From the NCBI RefSeq assembly GCF_016863195.1, contig NZ_BOOK01000020.1:158068-222067 (forward strand): a DNA stretch of 64,000 nucleotides. Direction: 5' to 3'. Source of the DNA: Paraplanobispora takensis. Its GTDB lineage: Bacteria > Actinomycetota > Actinomycetes > Streptosporangiales > Streptosporangiaceae. The position numbers and the translations under genes were made by a program. Positions within the stretch are counted from its first letter, which is position 1; every line of letters starts with the position of its first letter. The notes beneath the pieces were generated by a model. It worked only from the letters and a program-made list of their open reading frames with translations. It was not told where the DNA came from and did not search any database. This document shows positions 33,380-42,926 of this stretch, one piece after another.

Positions 33380-35551
33380 TCAGCCACCGATCCTCAGGGC
33401 CTCGGCGATCCAGCGGGAGACCTTCCCGGCGTTCTCCGCGATCTTGCCGTCGGGGTCCCCCTTGACGCCGCCCTGCTCGTAGTCGACCTGGGCGACCAGG
33501 TTGCTGACCCGGAAGACCACGGTCACCTTGTAGGACCCGCCGTAGAGGTTGACCGGACTGTAGGCGGCCGAGATGAACGCCTCCTCACCGACGCCGCTCA
33601 TGTCCTGCGGCGGCAGCGGCCTGGGCGTGGCGAGCGCGGCCTTGTCGACGGTGTCCTTCTTCTTGCCCGCGAGGTACTCCCTGGCCCGGGCGATCCCCGA
33701 GGCGTCCTGCTTCTGGGCCACCAGCCGCACGCGCAGGTCGTACTTCTCCACGTTGGCCTTGCGCCAGTCCTGGCTGTTGAGCCAGTTGCACTCGGCGGGC
33801 TCGACCTCCGAGCTCCGGTAGCCGGGGACCACCTCGGCCGCCTGCCGGTCGGTGAGCAGGCTGCACGCCCGGGGCGCGGCGGCGAAGAGCGCCCCTGCTC
33901 CGGGAGCGGGCGCGGCCTCGTCATTGTCCGGATCGCTCAGTACGGGGGCGAGCAGCACGCCGATGGTCGCCGCCATTCCGGCGAGCAGCACGCAGGTCAG
34001 CGCCACGATCGAGCGGGGTACGAGGACACCTTTGGAGCCGCCGGAGCCGCCGGAACCGCCCCGGGGGCCGGCGGAGCGCTCGGTCGGAGCGGTGGAACCG
34101 CCCGGCACCGGACGGGAGGGCGGGTCCTCCGGATGGGGAGGCGGGAGGTCCGGGTGAAGGGGCGGGGCGTCCGCGTGAGACGCGAGGTCCTGGTGAGGGG
34201 GCGGGCCGTCGGGGTGATGGGACGCGGGAGCAGGGGAGGCGCCCGAGAGGGTGGGGGAGGGCTCAGCTGACACGGGGATGCCGGGGTCCGTCCCACCCGT
34301 CTCCGCGCCGGTCGGCGGGACCGTGGCCGGGGCGGAGACGACGGCCGGATCCGAGGCGGGAGCGGCGTCCCGGCCCGTGTCCCCGGGCAGGCCGGGGATC
34401 GCGTCCACGACCGTCCGCGAGGCGGCGTCCGGGACGGAGTGGGGGGCAAGGTGATGGACGGGGTCCCGGCCCGGGGCAGGGATCGGGTCCAGGATCGGGT
34501 CCGAGAACATGTCCGCGTGGACGGGCATCGTGGCGTCCGGCGCCGCGAGCGCGTCCGCCGTGGGGACGAAGGGCCGTACGACGGAGGGCTCGGCCTGGGG
34601 GACCGGATCCCGGAACGGGGCGGACCCTCCGGCGGACGGCGCGGCGAACGCGCCGGGTGGCGGGGGGAAGCCACCGGCCGGTACGGCGAAGCCTCCGGGC
34701 GAGGGGGGGAAACTTTCGTGCGGAGAGGGGAACCCGCCGGGCGACGGGGGAAAGCCTTCGGGCGGCGACGGGAACCCGCTGGACGGCGGCGGGAATCCAC
34801 CGGGTGGTACGGGGAAGCCGCCGGCGGGTGTGGCGGGCCCGGAGCTCTCCTGGATGATCTCTCGCAAGGTCGTGCGCAGCGCGGCCGGGTCGGGGCGCAG
34901 GGACGGGTCGCCGGACAGCAACCGGATCAGGACCGGACCGATCGGACCGGCGGACTGCATCGGGGCGCCCGGCGCGGGGGGACGGCCTTCGACGGCGGCG
35001 TAGAGGGTGGCGCCCAGCGACCACAGGTCGGAGGCCGGGCCGGTGACGCCTTCGGGGGCGGTGAAGACCGGGGACCGGAAACCGGGCCCGGTCAGCAGCA
35101 CCTTGTCGTACGGCCCGATCAGCACCGAGCCCGGCCGCACGTCACCGTGGAGCATCCCGTGACCGTGCACGGCCACGAGCTGGTCCAGCACGGCCAGGCC
35201 GATCACGGCGGCCCGGACGGGTGTCAGCGGACCGCCCCGCTCGATCAGGGACTCCAGCGAGGACTGCCCCGGCCCGGAGGCCCCGGGCCCACCGGAGCCG
35301 TACCCCGTGCCCGACCCACCCGGCCCGTACCCCGAGCCCGATCCACCGGGGCCGTATCCCGCTCCACCCGGAGCGGAGCCTGAACCCGGTCCACCCGGCC
35401 CGTACCCCGGACCCGGTTCGCCGGGGCCGTATCCCGGTCCACCCGGAGCGGAGCCCGGGCCCGTGTTCCCTCCGGGGTGGCCGGAGGCCGGGGTCGCGGC
35501 GCCGGGACCGGCGTGCCTGCCCTGCCGGCGGGGGGTGTCTGCCTGGTTCAT
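33380..35551 (-). CDS. pseudokinase lacking the N-lobe, with Gly/Pro-rich repeats
   Basis: About 723 residues. The N-terminus is about 80 residues of GYGPGGPGSG-like repeats where the kinase N-lobe should be; the kinase similarity starts only at SLESLIERGGPLTPVRAAVI. The catalytic loop is LHGDVRPGSVLI (Arg and Asn missing), and DFG is replaced by LTGPG, so it cannot be an active kinase. A proline-rich region of about 250 residues with PPGGF-type repeats follows, then a membrane helix (VALTCVLLAGMAATIGVLLA) and an outside domain beginning ACSLLTDRQAAEVVPGY with a second Cys in ECNW. It overlaps the upstream kinase by 4 bp. Confidence 0.8.
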   Translation of the reverse strand: MNQADTPRRQGRHAGPGAATPASGHPGGNTGPGSAPGGPGYGPGEPGPGYGPGGPGSGSAPGGAGYGPGGSGSGYGPGGSGTGYGSGGPGASGPGQSSLESLIERGGPLTPVRAAVIGLAVLDQLVAVHGHGMLHGDVRPGSVLIGPYDKVLLTGPGFRSPVFTAPEGVTGPASDLWSLGATLYAAVEGRPPAPGAPMQSAGPIGPVLIRLLSGDPSLRPDPAALRTTLREIIQESSGPATPAGGFPVPPGGFPPPSSGFPSPPEGFPPSPGGFPSPHESFPPSPGGFAVPAGGFPPPPGAFAAPSAGGSAPFRDPVPQAEPSVVRPFVPTADALAAPDATMPVHADMFSDPILDPIPAPGRDPVHHLAPHSVPDAASRTVVDAIPGLPGDTGRDAAPASDPAVVSAPATVPPTGAETGGTDPGIPVSAEPSPTLSGASPAPASHHPDGPPPHQDLASHADAPPLHPDLPPPHPEDPPSRPVPGGSTAPTERSAGPRGGSGGSGGSKGVLVPRSIVALTCVLLAGMAATIGVLLAPVLSDPDNDEAAPAPGAGALFAAAPRACSLLTDRQAAEVVPGYRSSEVEPAECNWLNSQDWRKANVEKYDLRVRLVAQKQDASGIARAREYLAGKKKDTVDKAALATPRPLPPQDMSGVGEEAFISAAYSPVNLYGGSYKVTVVFRVSNLVAQVDYEQGGVKGDPDGKIAENAGKVSRWIAEALRIGG

Positions 35552-37269
35552 CCCGATGCCTTCTGTCTGTTCAACGCCGCCGCCACCCAGGTGGCGGCGG
35601 TGTGGGCGCCGCTCTGGATCGCGGGGCCGTCCTTGCTCCCGTCGGCCACTGTGTAGCCGACCTCGACGACCAGGTTGTCGACGCGGAGAGTCACGTAGCT
35701 CTGTTCGAGCCTGCCGGTCCGGCGGTTCTCGTAGACGTCGTAGCCGAACGCCTCCTCGCCGGCGGGCTTGACCGGCAGCGGCCCGGTGTTCCTGGCCGAG
35801 CGGGCTCCGGCGGAGATATCCGGCCAGCTCCAACTGAGCTGACCGCTGGGGATGGTGCCGTTGCGCCGGTTCACGAACAGCTCGTGGGCCTGGCGCGGGC
35901 TCTTGCCCCACTGGTCGGCGTCGGCGGGGTCGACCGTCAGCCCCACGCCGGGGGACACCCACTCGCAGCCGCCCCGGTTGGTCGCCTTGCCCTGGCCCTT
36001 CAGACGGGGCAGGAGCTGCCCGGCCTGGTCGGCGGAGATCAGCCCGCACAGGTCCACCGGGGTGGCGAAGGCGCCGGGCCGTTCGCTGAGCCGTACCGGC
36101 CCGGCGGGCTCGGCGCGGTCGGCGGTGAGATGGGCGACCCCCAGGCCGGTCCCGGCCACCGCCACGACCGCGGCCACCTCGGCGACGGCCCACAGCAGCG
36201 CGCGGCCCCTGCGCGGGGCGCGGACCGGCCGTGCCGGGACGGTCGGCCCGGTCAAGGCGGCGCCGGAGCGGCCGGACGGCGGGCCGGCAAGCCCCTGGGG
36301 CGACGTGCCGGTACGGCCCTGCGGGATGCCGGTGCGGCCCTGTGACGTGCCGGTACGGCCCTGCGGGACGCCGGGGTGACTTTGCGGCGCACCGGAGTGA
36401 CCGGAGTGGCTGGAACGGTCCGCGCCGGGATCGGACGCGCCCGCGGGATGGCCGGACGCGATCTCCTGGAGCCCGCGGACGACCTCGTCGAGGGACGGCC
36501 GGGCGACGGGCAGCGGGTCCAGCATGCGCATCAGCAGCGGGCCCAGTTCACCGGCCAGTTCGGGCGGCCGGGGCGGCTCGGTGAGCACCCGGCTGATCGC
36601 CGAGATGGGGGTCTCGGCGGGGTGCGGGGGCACGCCCTCGACCGCGAAGTACAGGCCGGCGCCCAGCGACCACAGGTCGGAGTAGGGGCCGCCGCGCTCG
36701 CCGCGCAGCCGTTCGGGGGCGATGTAGTTGGGGGAGCCGATCAGGCGGCTGGTGACCTCGCCGGTGACGTCGCCCTCGGCGACGGCGATGCCGAAGTCGG
36801 TGAGGACGGCTCTGCCGGTCCGGGTGAGGAAGATGTTGCCCGGCTTGACGTCGCGGTGCGTCACCCCGGCGGCGTGCGCGGCGGCCAGCGCGCCGGCGAT
36901 GCCCACCCCGACGCGGGCCGCCTGGTGCGGCGGGAGCGGCCGCCTGCCCGTGACGGTCCGGTCGAGGGACTCCCCGGTCAGCAGCTCCATGACGATCCAC
37001 GGGCGGTCGTTCTCGACGACCACGTCGTGGACGGTGATGATCGACGGGTGCTTGAGCCGGGCCGTCAGGTTGGCCTCGCGGAGCGCGGCGGCGCACAGGT
37101 CCTGCCGCTGGGCGGGGGACAGCTCCGGCGGGAGCCGTACCTCCTTGACCGCCACGTCACGGCGGAGCGTCTCGTCGGAGGCGAGCCACACCGTGCCCAT
37201 GCCGCCCTCGGCGAGGGGGTTGAGCAGGCGGTAACGACCTGCCAGCACCTGTGTGTCGATCCCGCTCAC
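35548..37269 (-). CDS. receptor-like Ser/Thr protein kinase (PknB type), active
   Basis: About 573 residues from GTG. Full kinase set: LAEGGMGTVWLASD, VAVKEV, THRDVKPGNIF, TDFG, IGSPNYIAPERL, and Arg in ARPSLDEV. The linker has a repeated QGRTG(T/I)(S/P) motif, and a membrane helix (LLWAVAEVAAVVAVAGTGLG) leads to an outside domain beginning VDLCGLISADQAGQLLP with a second Cys in GGCEW. First gene of the kinase/pseudokinase array; its stop overlaps the next start (ATGA). A GNAT gene with a leader peptide is divergent. The start is not certain because no clear ribosome site precedes the GTG. Confidence 0.9.
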   Translation of the reverse strand: MSGIDTQVLAGRYRLLNPLAEGGMGTVWLASDETLRRDVAVKEVRLPPELSPAQRQDLCAAALREANLTARLKHPSIITVHDVVVENDRPWIVMELLTGESLDRTVTGRRPLPPHQAARVGVGIAGALAAAHAAGVTHRDVKPGNIFLTRTGRAVLTDFGIAVAEGDVTGEVTSRLIGSPNYIAPERLRGERGGPYSDLWSLGAGLYFAVEGVPPHPAETPISAISRVLTEPPRPPELAGELGPLLMRMLDPLPVARPSLDEVVRGLQEIASGHPAGASDPGADRSSHSGHSGAPQSHPGVPQGRTGTSQGRTGIPQGRTGTSPQGLAGPPSGRSGAALTGPTVPARPVRAPRRGRALLWAVAEVAAVVAVAGTGLGVAHLTADRAEPAGPVRLSERPGAFATPVDLCGLISADQAGQLLPRLKGQGKATNRGGCEWVSPGVGLTVDPADADQWGKSPRQAHELFVNRRNGTIPSGQLSWSWPDISAGARSARNTGPLPVKPAGEEAFGYDVYENRRTGRLEQSYVTLRVDNLVVEVGYTVADGSKDGPAIQSGAHTAATWVAAALNRQKASG

Positions 37270-37456
37270 TCCGTTCGATGTCCTGCCGCGCACAAAAGAT
37301 AGCCACTCGGCAGGGCTGGACCCAACGGAAACGGTTCCTCCGTATTCGGGGGTTATATCCCTGTGATGCCGATCACCCGTCAGGTCACCGCTTGAAACCG
37401 TGATCACGCGATGGTTAGGCTGATCGTCCCTTCGAGGAAGAGGAGGTGAGGAGCAG

Positions 37457-37504
37457 ATGTCCACCCTGATGACGCGCTCCCGCCTCGGGCGGAAGGCCGC
37501 CTGA
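37457..37504 (+). CDS. 15-residue leader peptide upstream of the GNAT gene
   Basis: A tiny open frame, MSTLMTRSRLGRKAA, preceded by the dense purine tract GAGGAGGTGAGGAGCAG, one of the best ribosome sites in the window. It ends 35 bp before the TTG start of the acetyltransferase gene. It is basic, with Arg and Lys codons near the end, and could act as a regulatory uORF. Translation is inferred only from the ribosome site. Confidence 0.5.
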   Translation: MSTLMTRSRLGRKAA

Positions 37505-37539
37505 GACCGGAGAGCGCACATGCCTCTCTGGAGTTCCGC

Positions 37540-38481
37540 TTGTCCGATCTGATCTTCCGTCCGCTCACCGCGGACGAGTTCGACCTGTTCCACGGTTACG
37601 CCACCCCGCCGGCCTCCGGCGTGGGCGCCCGCAGGCTCTCCTTCGAGGAGCTGGGATACCGCTCCGGCTGGGTGTGGGTCGCCGTGCGCGGCGACGAGGT
37701 CGTCTCCCGGGCCGCCTTCTGGGGTCCCGAGGATCATGAGCACCCGTTCAGCCTCGACTGGTTCGACCCGGGCCTCGGCCCGGACGGGATCGAGGCGGGC
37801 GCCGCCCTGCTGCGGGCCGCCTACGACGCGCTGGTCACGCCGGGTTACTCCTCGCCCATCGGTGACCGGCCCGACTACCACCTGTTCCTGCCCGCCGACT
37901 GGCGGGAGCGCCCGGACGCCAGGGCCGACGCCGAGGCCCGGATCACCGCCGCCGAGAAGGCGGGGCTGCGGCGGTTCGTGGAGCGGATCAATCTGCGCTG
38001 GATCCCCGGGTACGGCCTGCCGCCGCGCTCGGCCCGGCTCACCTTCGTCCCCGCCGTCGACGACGAGCTGGTCGTGGACGTGCTGGCCAGACTCTGCGAG
38101 AACACCCTGGACGCCTACGCCCGGCGCGACGTCGAACGGTACGGCCTGCGCCGGGCGGCCGAGATCACACTGGAGGAGATCGCCGACTTCCCCGGCGGGC
38201 GCGACCGGTGGCGGCTGGCCTACGACGCGGCCGGGGAACCGGTGGGCATCACGATGCCCACCCGCAACAGCTACTTCGCGACGATCGGCTACATGGGCGT
38301 GGTGCCCGAGCACCGCGGCCACCACTACGCCGACGACCTCGTCGCCGAGGCGCTGCACATCTTCGCCGCCGACGGCGAGCCCGAGGTGAGCGACGCCACC
38401 GACGTCGGCAACGCGCCCATGGCGGCCTCGTTCGCCCGGGTGGGCTACGAGGTGACCGGCCATCGGATGATCTTCACCTGA
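37540..38481 (+). CDS. GNAT-family N-acetyltransferase
   Basis: About 313 residues, larger than a single GNAT domain. The N-terminal half is an extended region with WVWVAVRGDEVVSRAAFWG and a long central helix region. The C-terminal half has the acetyl-CoA motif in YMGVVPEHRGHHYADDLVAEAL followed by the typical SDATDVGNAPMAASFARVGY. The start is TTG 37540, supported by GGAG six bases upstream. The acceptor substrate is unknown. Divergent from the kinase array, with a leader peptide just upstream. Confidence 0.8.
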   Translation: MSDLIFRPLTADEFDLFHGYATPPASGVGARRLSFEELGYRSGWVWVAVRGDEVVSRAAFWGPEDHEHPFSLDWFDPGLGPDGIEAGAALLRAAYDALVTPGYSSPIGDRPDYHLFLPADWRERPDARADAEARITAAEKAGLRRFVERINLRWIPGYGLPPRSARLTFVPAVDDELVVDVLARLCENTLDAYARRDVERYGLRRAAEITLEEIADFPGGRDRWRLAYDAAGEPVGITMPTRNSYFATIGYMGVVPEHRGHHYADDLVAEALHIFAADGEPEVSDATDVGNAPMAASFARVGYEVTGHRMIFT

Positions 38482-38613
38482 CGGGCGGGCCGGCGCCGGT
38501 GGGAGGGCCGCCGGCGCCGGCATCCCGAGGAGGTCGTCGCGGGGCTCCGGCCTGCGCGGAATCTTCACAATTCACCTCAGGCCGTCTGCACAGGTCAGGC
38601 ATAAGCTCGCGGC

Positions 38614-39303
38614 ATGGCTACTCCCCGGCAACGCCGCGTCCTCGTGGTCGAGGACGACGAGACGATCGCGCGGGCCGTACGGCACCGGCTCGTCGCGGAG
38701 GGCTTCGACGTGCGGATCGCCGGAGACGGGCAGGAGGCGCTCGCGGCGTACGCGAAGGCCGAGCCCGACGTGGTGGTCCTCGACCGGCTGCTGCCCGGCC
38801 TCGACGGCCTGGAGGTCTGCCGGCGCATGCAGGCGGCCCGGCCGGTGCCGGTGCTCATGCTCACCGCGCTGGGAGAGGAGACCGACCTGCTCGTCGGCCT
38901 GGGGGTGGGCGCCGACGACTACATGGCCAAGCCGTTCAGCATGCGCGAGCTGGTCGCGCGGGTGCACGCGCTGCTGCGGCGGGTGGAACGCGCCTCCCAG
39001 CTCGCCGTGGACGAGACGGTCCTGCGCGTGGGCGACGTCGACATCGACACCGCCGAGCGGAGGGTCTACGTGCGGGGCGCGGAGGTGCAGCTGACCCGGA
39101 CCGAGTTCGACCTGCTGCGCCGGCTGGCGGAGCGGCCGGGCCAGGTGTTCGAGCGGGAGCGCCTGCTGTCCGACGTCTGGGGCTTCTCCGAGGCGGCGGC
39201 CACCCGGACGGTCGACAGCCACGTACGGGCCCTGCGCCGCAAACTCGGCTCCGGGGTCGTGCGAACGGTCCACGGGGTCGGCTACGCCTTCGTCCGGCCG
39301 TGA
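38614..39303 (+). CDS. OmpR/PhoB-family response regulator
   Basis: 229 residues. Receiver domain: RVLVVEDDETIARAVRHRL, phosphoacceptor Asp in VVVLDRLLPGLDGLEV, conserved Thr in MLTALGEE, and Lys in DDYMAKPFSMRELVARV. The C-terminal winged helix has LTRTEFDLLRRLAERPGQVF and RTVDSHVRALRRKLG, ending VHGVGYAFV. Its partner sensor kinase starts 61 bp downstream on the same strand. Confidence 0.95.
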   Translation: MATPRQRRVLVVEDDETIARAVRHRLVAEGFDVRIAGDGQEALAAYAKAEPDVVVLDRLLPGLDGLEVCRRMQAARPVPVLMLTALGEETDLLVGLGVGADDYMAKPFSMRELVARVHALLRRVERASQLAVDETVLRVGDVDIDTAERRVYVRGAEVQLTRTEFDLLRRLAERPGQVFERERLLSDVWGFSEAAATRTVDSHVRALRRKLGSGVVRTVHGVGYAFVRP

Positions 39304-39364
39304 GGCCCCCCGGGACCGGGCGGGCCGCCGAACCGATCCCGCCGCAGAGCACTCGAACACTGAA

Positions 39365-42300
39365 ATGCGCAAACCATTGAGACCTCTCGACTTCCTGGGC
39401 CGGATCAAGGTCAAGCTCGGCATCGTCATCCTGCTGGCGGTGGCGACGGCGTTCGTCGTCAACGAGGTCGGCATCAACGCCGGCTACTCGCGCAACGTGC
39501 GCGTCGCGGTGGCGGTGGTCCTCGCACTGATCATGGTGCAGCTGCTCGCGCGGGGGATGACCAAACCGCTGCGCGAGATGGCCGCCGCCGCCCAGACGAT
39601 CGCCAAGGGCCGGTACGGCCTGCGGGTCACGGCCACCTCCCGCGACGAGGTCGGCGAGCTGGCCCGGGCCTTCAACGCGATGGCGGCCGACCTGGGAGAG
39701 GTGGACCGGCAGCGCAGGGAGCTGGTCGCCAACGTCAGCCACGAGCTCCGTACGCCGATCACCGCTCTCCGGGCGGTGCTGGAGAACGTGGTGGACGGCG
39801 TCTCCGACCCCGATCCGGTGACGCTCGGGACGGCGCTGGCCCAGACCGAGCGGCTCGGACGGCTGGTCGCCCAGCTGCTCGACCTGTCCCGGCTGGAGTC
39901 CGGGGCCCGGCTCATCGACCCGGAGAGCCTCGAGCTCCGGCCGCTCTGCGAACAGGCGCTGCGCGAGGCGGTGCTCGCCCGCGACGGGGTGACGGCCCGG
40001 TGCGAGGTGCCCGCGGGGCTGAGCGTGCGGGCCGACGCCGACCTGCTGGCCCAGGTGCTGGCCAACCTGCTCGACAACGCGGTACGGCACAGCCCGGAGG
40101 GCGGGGTCGTGGTGCTCGCCGCCGCCGCTCAAGGGGGCGGCGTACGGCTGCGCGTGACCGACCAGGGGCCCGGGATCGCGCCCGAGGAGCGGGCCAGGGC
40201 CTTCGAGCGCTTCTCCCGGCTGGACGCGGGCCGGGCGGCCGACGAGGGCGGCGCCGGGCTCGGCCTCGCCATCACCAAGGAGATCGTCGAGCTCCACGGC
40301 GGCTCCATCCGCGTCGAAGACGGCGTCGGCTGCCGCGTCGCGGTCGACCTCCCCGAAAGGACCATGATGGACGGCCCGTCTCCCGGCGATCCCATGACCT
40401 CCTCCCCGGACCCCCTCTCCCCAGCCGAGTCCGTGGACCTCGAAGAGCTCCCGGCTCCTGCCGCCCGCCCGGTCCCGGAGACCGCGGCGCCGGCCGGTAC
40501 CCGCGCGACCGCCACGATCCCGCCGGACCCCGTGGACTCCCCGGACCTCGCGGACGCCGCGGACCCCGCGGACCTCGTGGACTCCCCGGACCCCGTGGAT
40601 TCCGCGGACCGGGTGGACCCGGTGGAGACCCTCGTGGCGTCGGGAGCGGACTCCGCAGGCGCCGGCGCGACCGTCGTGGACGTCACGGAGACCTCCGCGG
40701 AGTCCGGAGCCTCTCCCACGCCGCCCGGACCCCCGGTCCCGGCCGGGTACGGGTCCGGCCCCGCGGTTCCCGGCTCAGGGACTCCCGGCTCCGGGGCTCC
40801 CGGTCCGGCGGGTCCCTCCGGTCCGGGGCACGCGCCCTTCCCCGCCACGGGGGGAGCGGGCGGGCACGGCTACCCGGTCCCGCTCAGGAACTGGTGGGGA
40901 GCCGTCATCGGGGTCTTCGTCGGCGGGTTCATCGGGCTGGCCTTCGGTGTCCTCCTCGGTCTCGGCGTCGGGGCCGTCAGCATCCAGGCGGGCCTCGCCC
41001 TGGGCGTCCTGTCCCCGGTGATAGGCGGGTTCGTCGGCACGGTCATCGGGGCGACCACGCCGCCGAGCGGGGTCTGGGAGTCCTCCCGGCCCGCCGGAGG
41101 CGTTCCCGCGCCCAGGACGCCCGTCACGCCGCCGCATCCTTCCGCGCAGGGGCGGGAAGGACGGCCCGCCGGGCCCGCACTCGACGGTGCGGGGACGGGC
41201 CGGACCCAGGGCCCGGGTGACCCGGCGGGCGCCGCCCGGCCCGCAGGGGAGACGCACCGCACGCAGGAGGACACACACCGGACAGCGGTGGCGCAGCGAG
41301 GCGCTCCGGCGGGCCGCGAGGGGCACGGGGGAGCACCGGACGGATCGGGGACGCCGGGCGAGCCGCGAGGGCTGCAGGGATCGGGGACGCCGGGCGGGCT
41401 GCAGGGGCCGGGGACGCCGGGCGAGTACGTGGCGCCCTCGGTGTTCCCCCGGCCGCAGCTGCCCGGCACCCCGCGCTGGGTGCCGGTGGCCTGCGCGGTC
41501 GTGGGACTGCTGGCGGCCGTCGCGCTGCCGTACAGCTCCGTGGGACTCGGGTTCGTGCTGGTGGCGGCGGCCATGGGCGTGGTGGCGCTGCCCGTCGTAC
41601 GCCGCCGGATCACCCCCTGGTCGGCCGGGATGGGCGTGATCGCGTACGGGATGGTCGTGATGGCGGTCTTCAGGGACGCCGACTGGCTCGTCGGGCTGCT
41701 CCTGCTGGCCGGGTTCGCGGTGGCCGCGCTGGCTCTGTCGGGGGCGGGACGCGGCTGGCTCGGGGTGCTCAGGGGCGGGGTCTCGGTGGTGCTCGGGCTG
41801 CTGCCGGTCCCCTGGTTCCTGGCGGCCCCGTTCAAGGGGATGCCGACCCGCCGCAGGCTGGTCCCCGCGCTGATCGGGGCGGGGCTGACCGTGGTGCTGG
41901 TCGCGATCTTCGGCGCGCTGTTCGCCTCAGCCGACGCGGTGTTCGCCAAGACCGTGGAGAACATCTTCACCGGGCAGGACTGGGCGGAGTCCCTGCCGCT
42001 GCGGATCCTGACCTTCGCGGTCTTCGGGGTCGTCGCCGCCTCGGCCGTGCTGGTCGGCCTGCGGCCGGTCGCCGAGCCCAAGGGGCCGGACCTGCGGCTG
42101 CGGGTCGGCCGCGGCCTGTGGGTGACCCCGCTGACCGCGCTCAACCTGCTGTTCGCCACCTTCGTGGCGATGCAGCTGACGGTGCTGTTCGGCGGCAACG
42201 GCCGCGTGCTGGAGACCACCGATCTCACCTACGCCGAGTACGCCCGCTCGGGCTTCTTCCAGCTGGTCGTCGTCAGCGTGTTCGTGCTGGCGATCGTGGC

Positions 42301-42913
42301 GCTCGCCTCGGGGGTGGTCGACCTGGAGGGCCGCGACCGGTGGCTGATGGCCGGGCTGCTCGGCCTGCTGTGCGGGCTGACGGTGGTGATCCTGATCTCC
42401 GCCATGTACCGGCTCGACCTCTACGTCGACGCCTACGGCTACACCCGGCTGCGGGCGTCGGTGGGCGCGGCGATCTGGTGGCTGGGCGGGATCTTCGCGC
42501 TGGTCCTCGTGGCCGGCGCGGTACGGCTGACCCGGCGCGCCGCCGGATGGCTGCCCCGGAGCGTGGTCGTGATGACCGGGGCGGGCCTGCTGGCCTTCGC
42601 GGTCTGGAACCCGGACCTGCGGGTCGCCGAGTCCCAGCTCAGCATCCGGGGCGTGGACCGGCTCGACCAGGCGTACCTGAGCGATCTCGGGGCGGAGGCC
42701 GTACCGGCGCTGGACCGGCTGCCCGAGCCGACCCGCAGCTGCGTGCTGCAGGCGGTTGTCCAGGCCAACGAGCTCGACCGGCCCGACCCGTGGAACGGCT
42801 GGAACCTGGCCAGGCAGCAGGCCAGGAAGCTGCTCGCCGAGCGGCCGGCGGTTGCGGGGGTCTCCTGCGGCCCGGAGGTCTCACGCCTCGACATCATCCC
42901 CGACCAGGACTGA
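39365..42913 (+). CDS. sensor histidine kinase fused in frame to a DUF4153/DUF4173-like membrane protein
   Basis: A 1182-residue open frame. Residues 1-330 are a complete BaeS-like kinase: two membrane helices, a HAMP region (MTKPLREMAAAAQTIAKG), the His box NVSHELRTPITALRAV (His near 128), N box LANLLDNAVRHSPE and G boxes. A long Pro/Asp/Gly-rich linker follows, then about a dozen membrane helices of the DUF4153/DUF4173 type, with an outside tail containing two cysteines. In related genomes I would expect two genes. At the junction (near 40360) GAAAGGA precedes ATGATG, so an internal start could also make the membrane protein alone. No stop codon intervenes. Confidence 0.85.
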   Translation: MRKPLRPLDFLGRIKVKLGIVILLAVATAFVVNEVGINAGYSRNVRVAVAVVLALIMVQLLARGMTKPLREMAAAAQTIAKGRYGLRVTATSRDEVGELARAFNAMAADLGEVDRQRRELVANVSHELRTPITALRAVLENVVDGVSDPDPVTLGTALAQTERLGRLVAQLLDLSRLESGARLIDPESLELRPLCEQALREAVLARDGVTARCEVPAGLSVRADADLLAQVLANLLDNAVRHSPEGGVVVLAAAAQGGGVRLRVTDQGPGIAPEERARAFERFSRLDAGRAADEGGAGLGLAITKEIVELHGGSIRVEDGVGCRVAVDLPERTMMDGPSPGDPMTSSPDPLSPAESVDLEELPAPAARPVPETAAPAGTRATATIPPDPVDSPDLADAADPADLVDSPDPVDSADRVDPVETLVASGADSAGAGATVVDVTETSAESGASPTPPGPPVPAGYGSGPAVPGSGTPGSGAPGPAGPSGPGHAPFPATGGAGGHGYPVPLRNWWGAVIGVFVGGFIGLAFGVLLGLGVGAVSIQAGLALGVLSPVIGGFVGTVIGATTPPSGVWESSRPAGGVPAPRTPVTPPHPSAQGREGRPAGPALDGAGTGRTQGPGDPAGAARPAGETHRTQEDTHRTAVAQRGAPAGREGHGGAPDGSGTPGEPRGLQGSGTPGGLQGPGTPGEYVAPSVFPRPQLPGTPRWVPVACAVVGLLAAVALPYSSVGLGFVLVAAAMGVVALPVVRRRITPWSAGMGVIAYGMVVMAVFRDADWLVGLLLLAGFAVAALALSGAGRGWLGVLRGGVSVVLGLLPVPWFLAAPFKGMPTRRRLVPALIGAGLTVVLVAIFGALFASADAVFAKTVENIFTGQDWAESLPLRILTFAVFGVVAASAVLVGLRPVAEPKGPDLRLRVGRGLWVTPLTALNLLFATFVAMQLTVLFGGNGRVLETTDLTYAEYARSGFFQLVVVSVFVLAIVALASGVVDLEGRDRWLMAGLLGLLCGLTVVILISAMYRLDLYVDAYGYTRLRASVGAAIWWLGGIFALVLVAGAVRLTRRAAGWLPRSVVVMTGAGLLAFAVWNPDLRVAESQLSIRGVDRLDQAYLSDLGAEAVPALDRLPEPTRSCVLQAVVQANELDRPDPWNGWNLARQQARKLLAERPAVAGVSCGPEVSRLDIIPDQD

Positions 42914-42926
42914 CCCGCCGAGGGGG

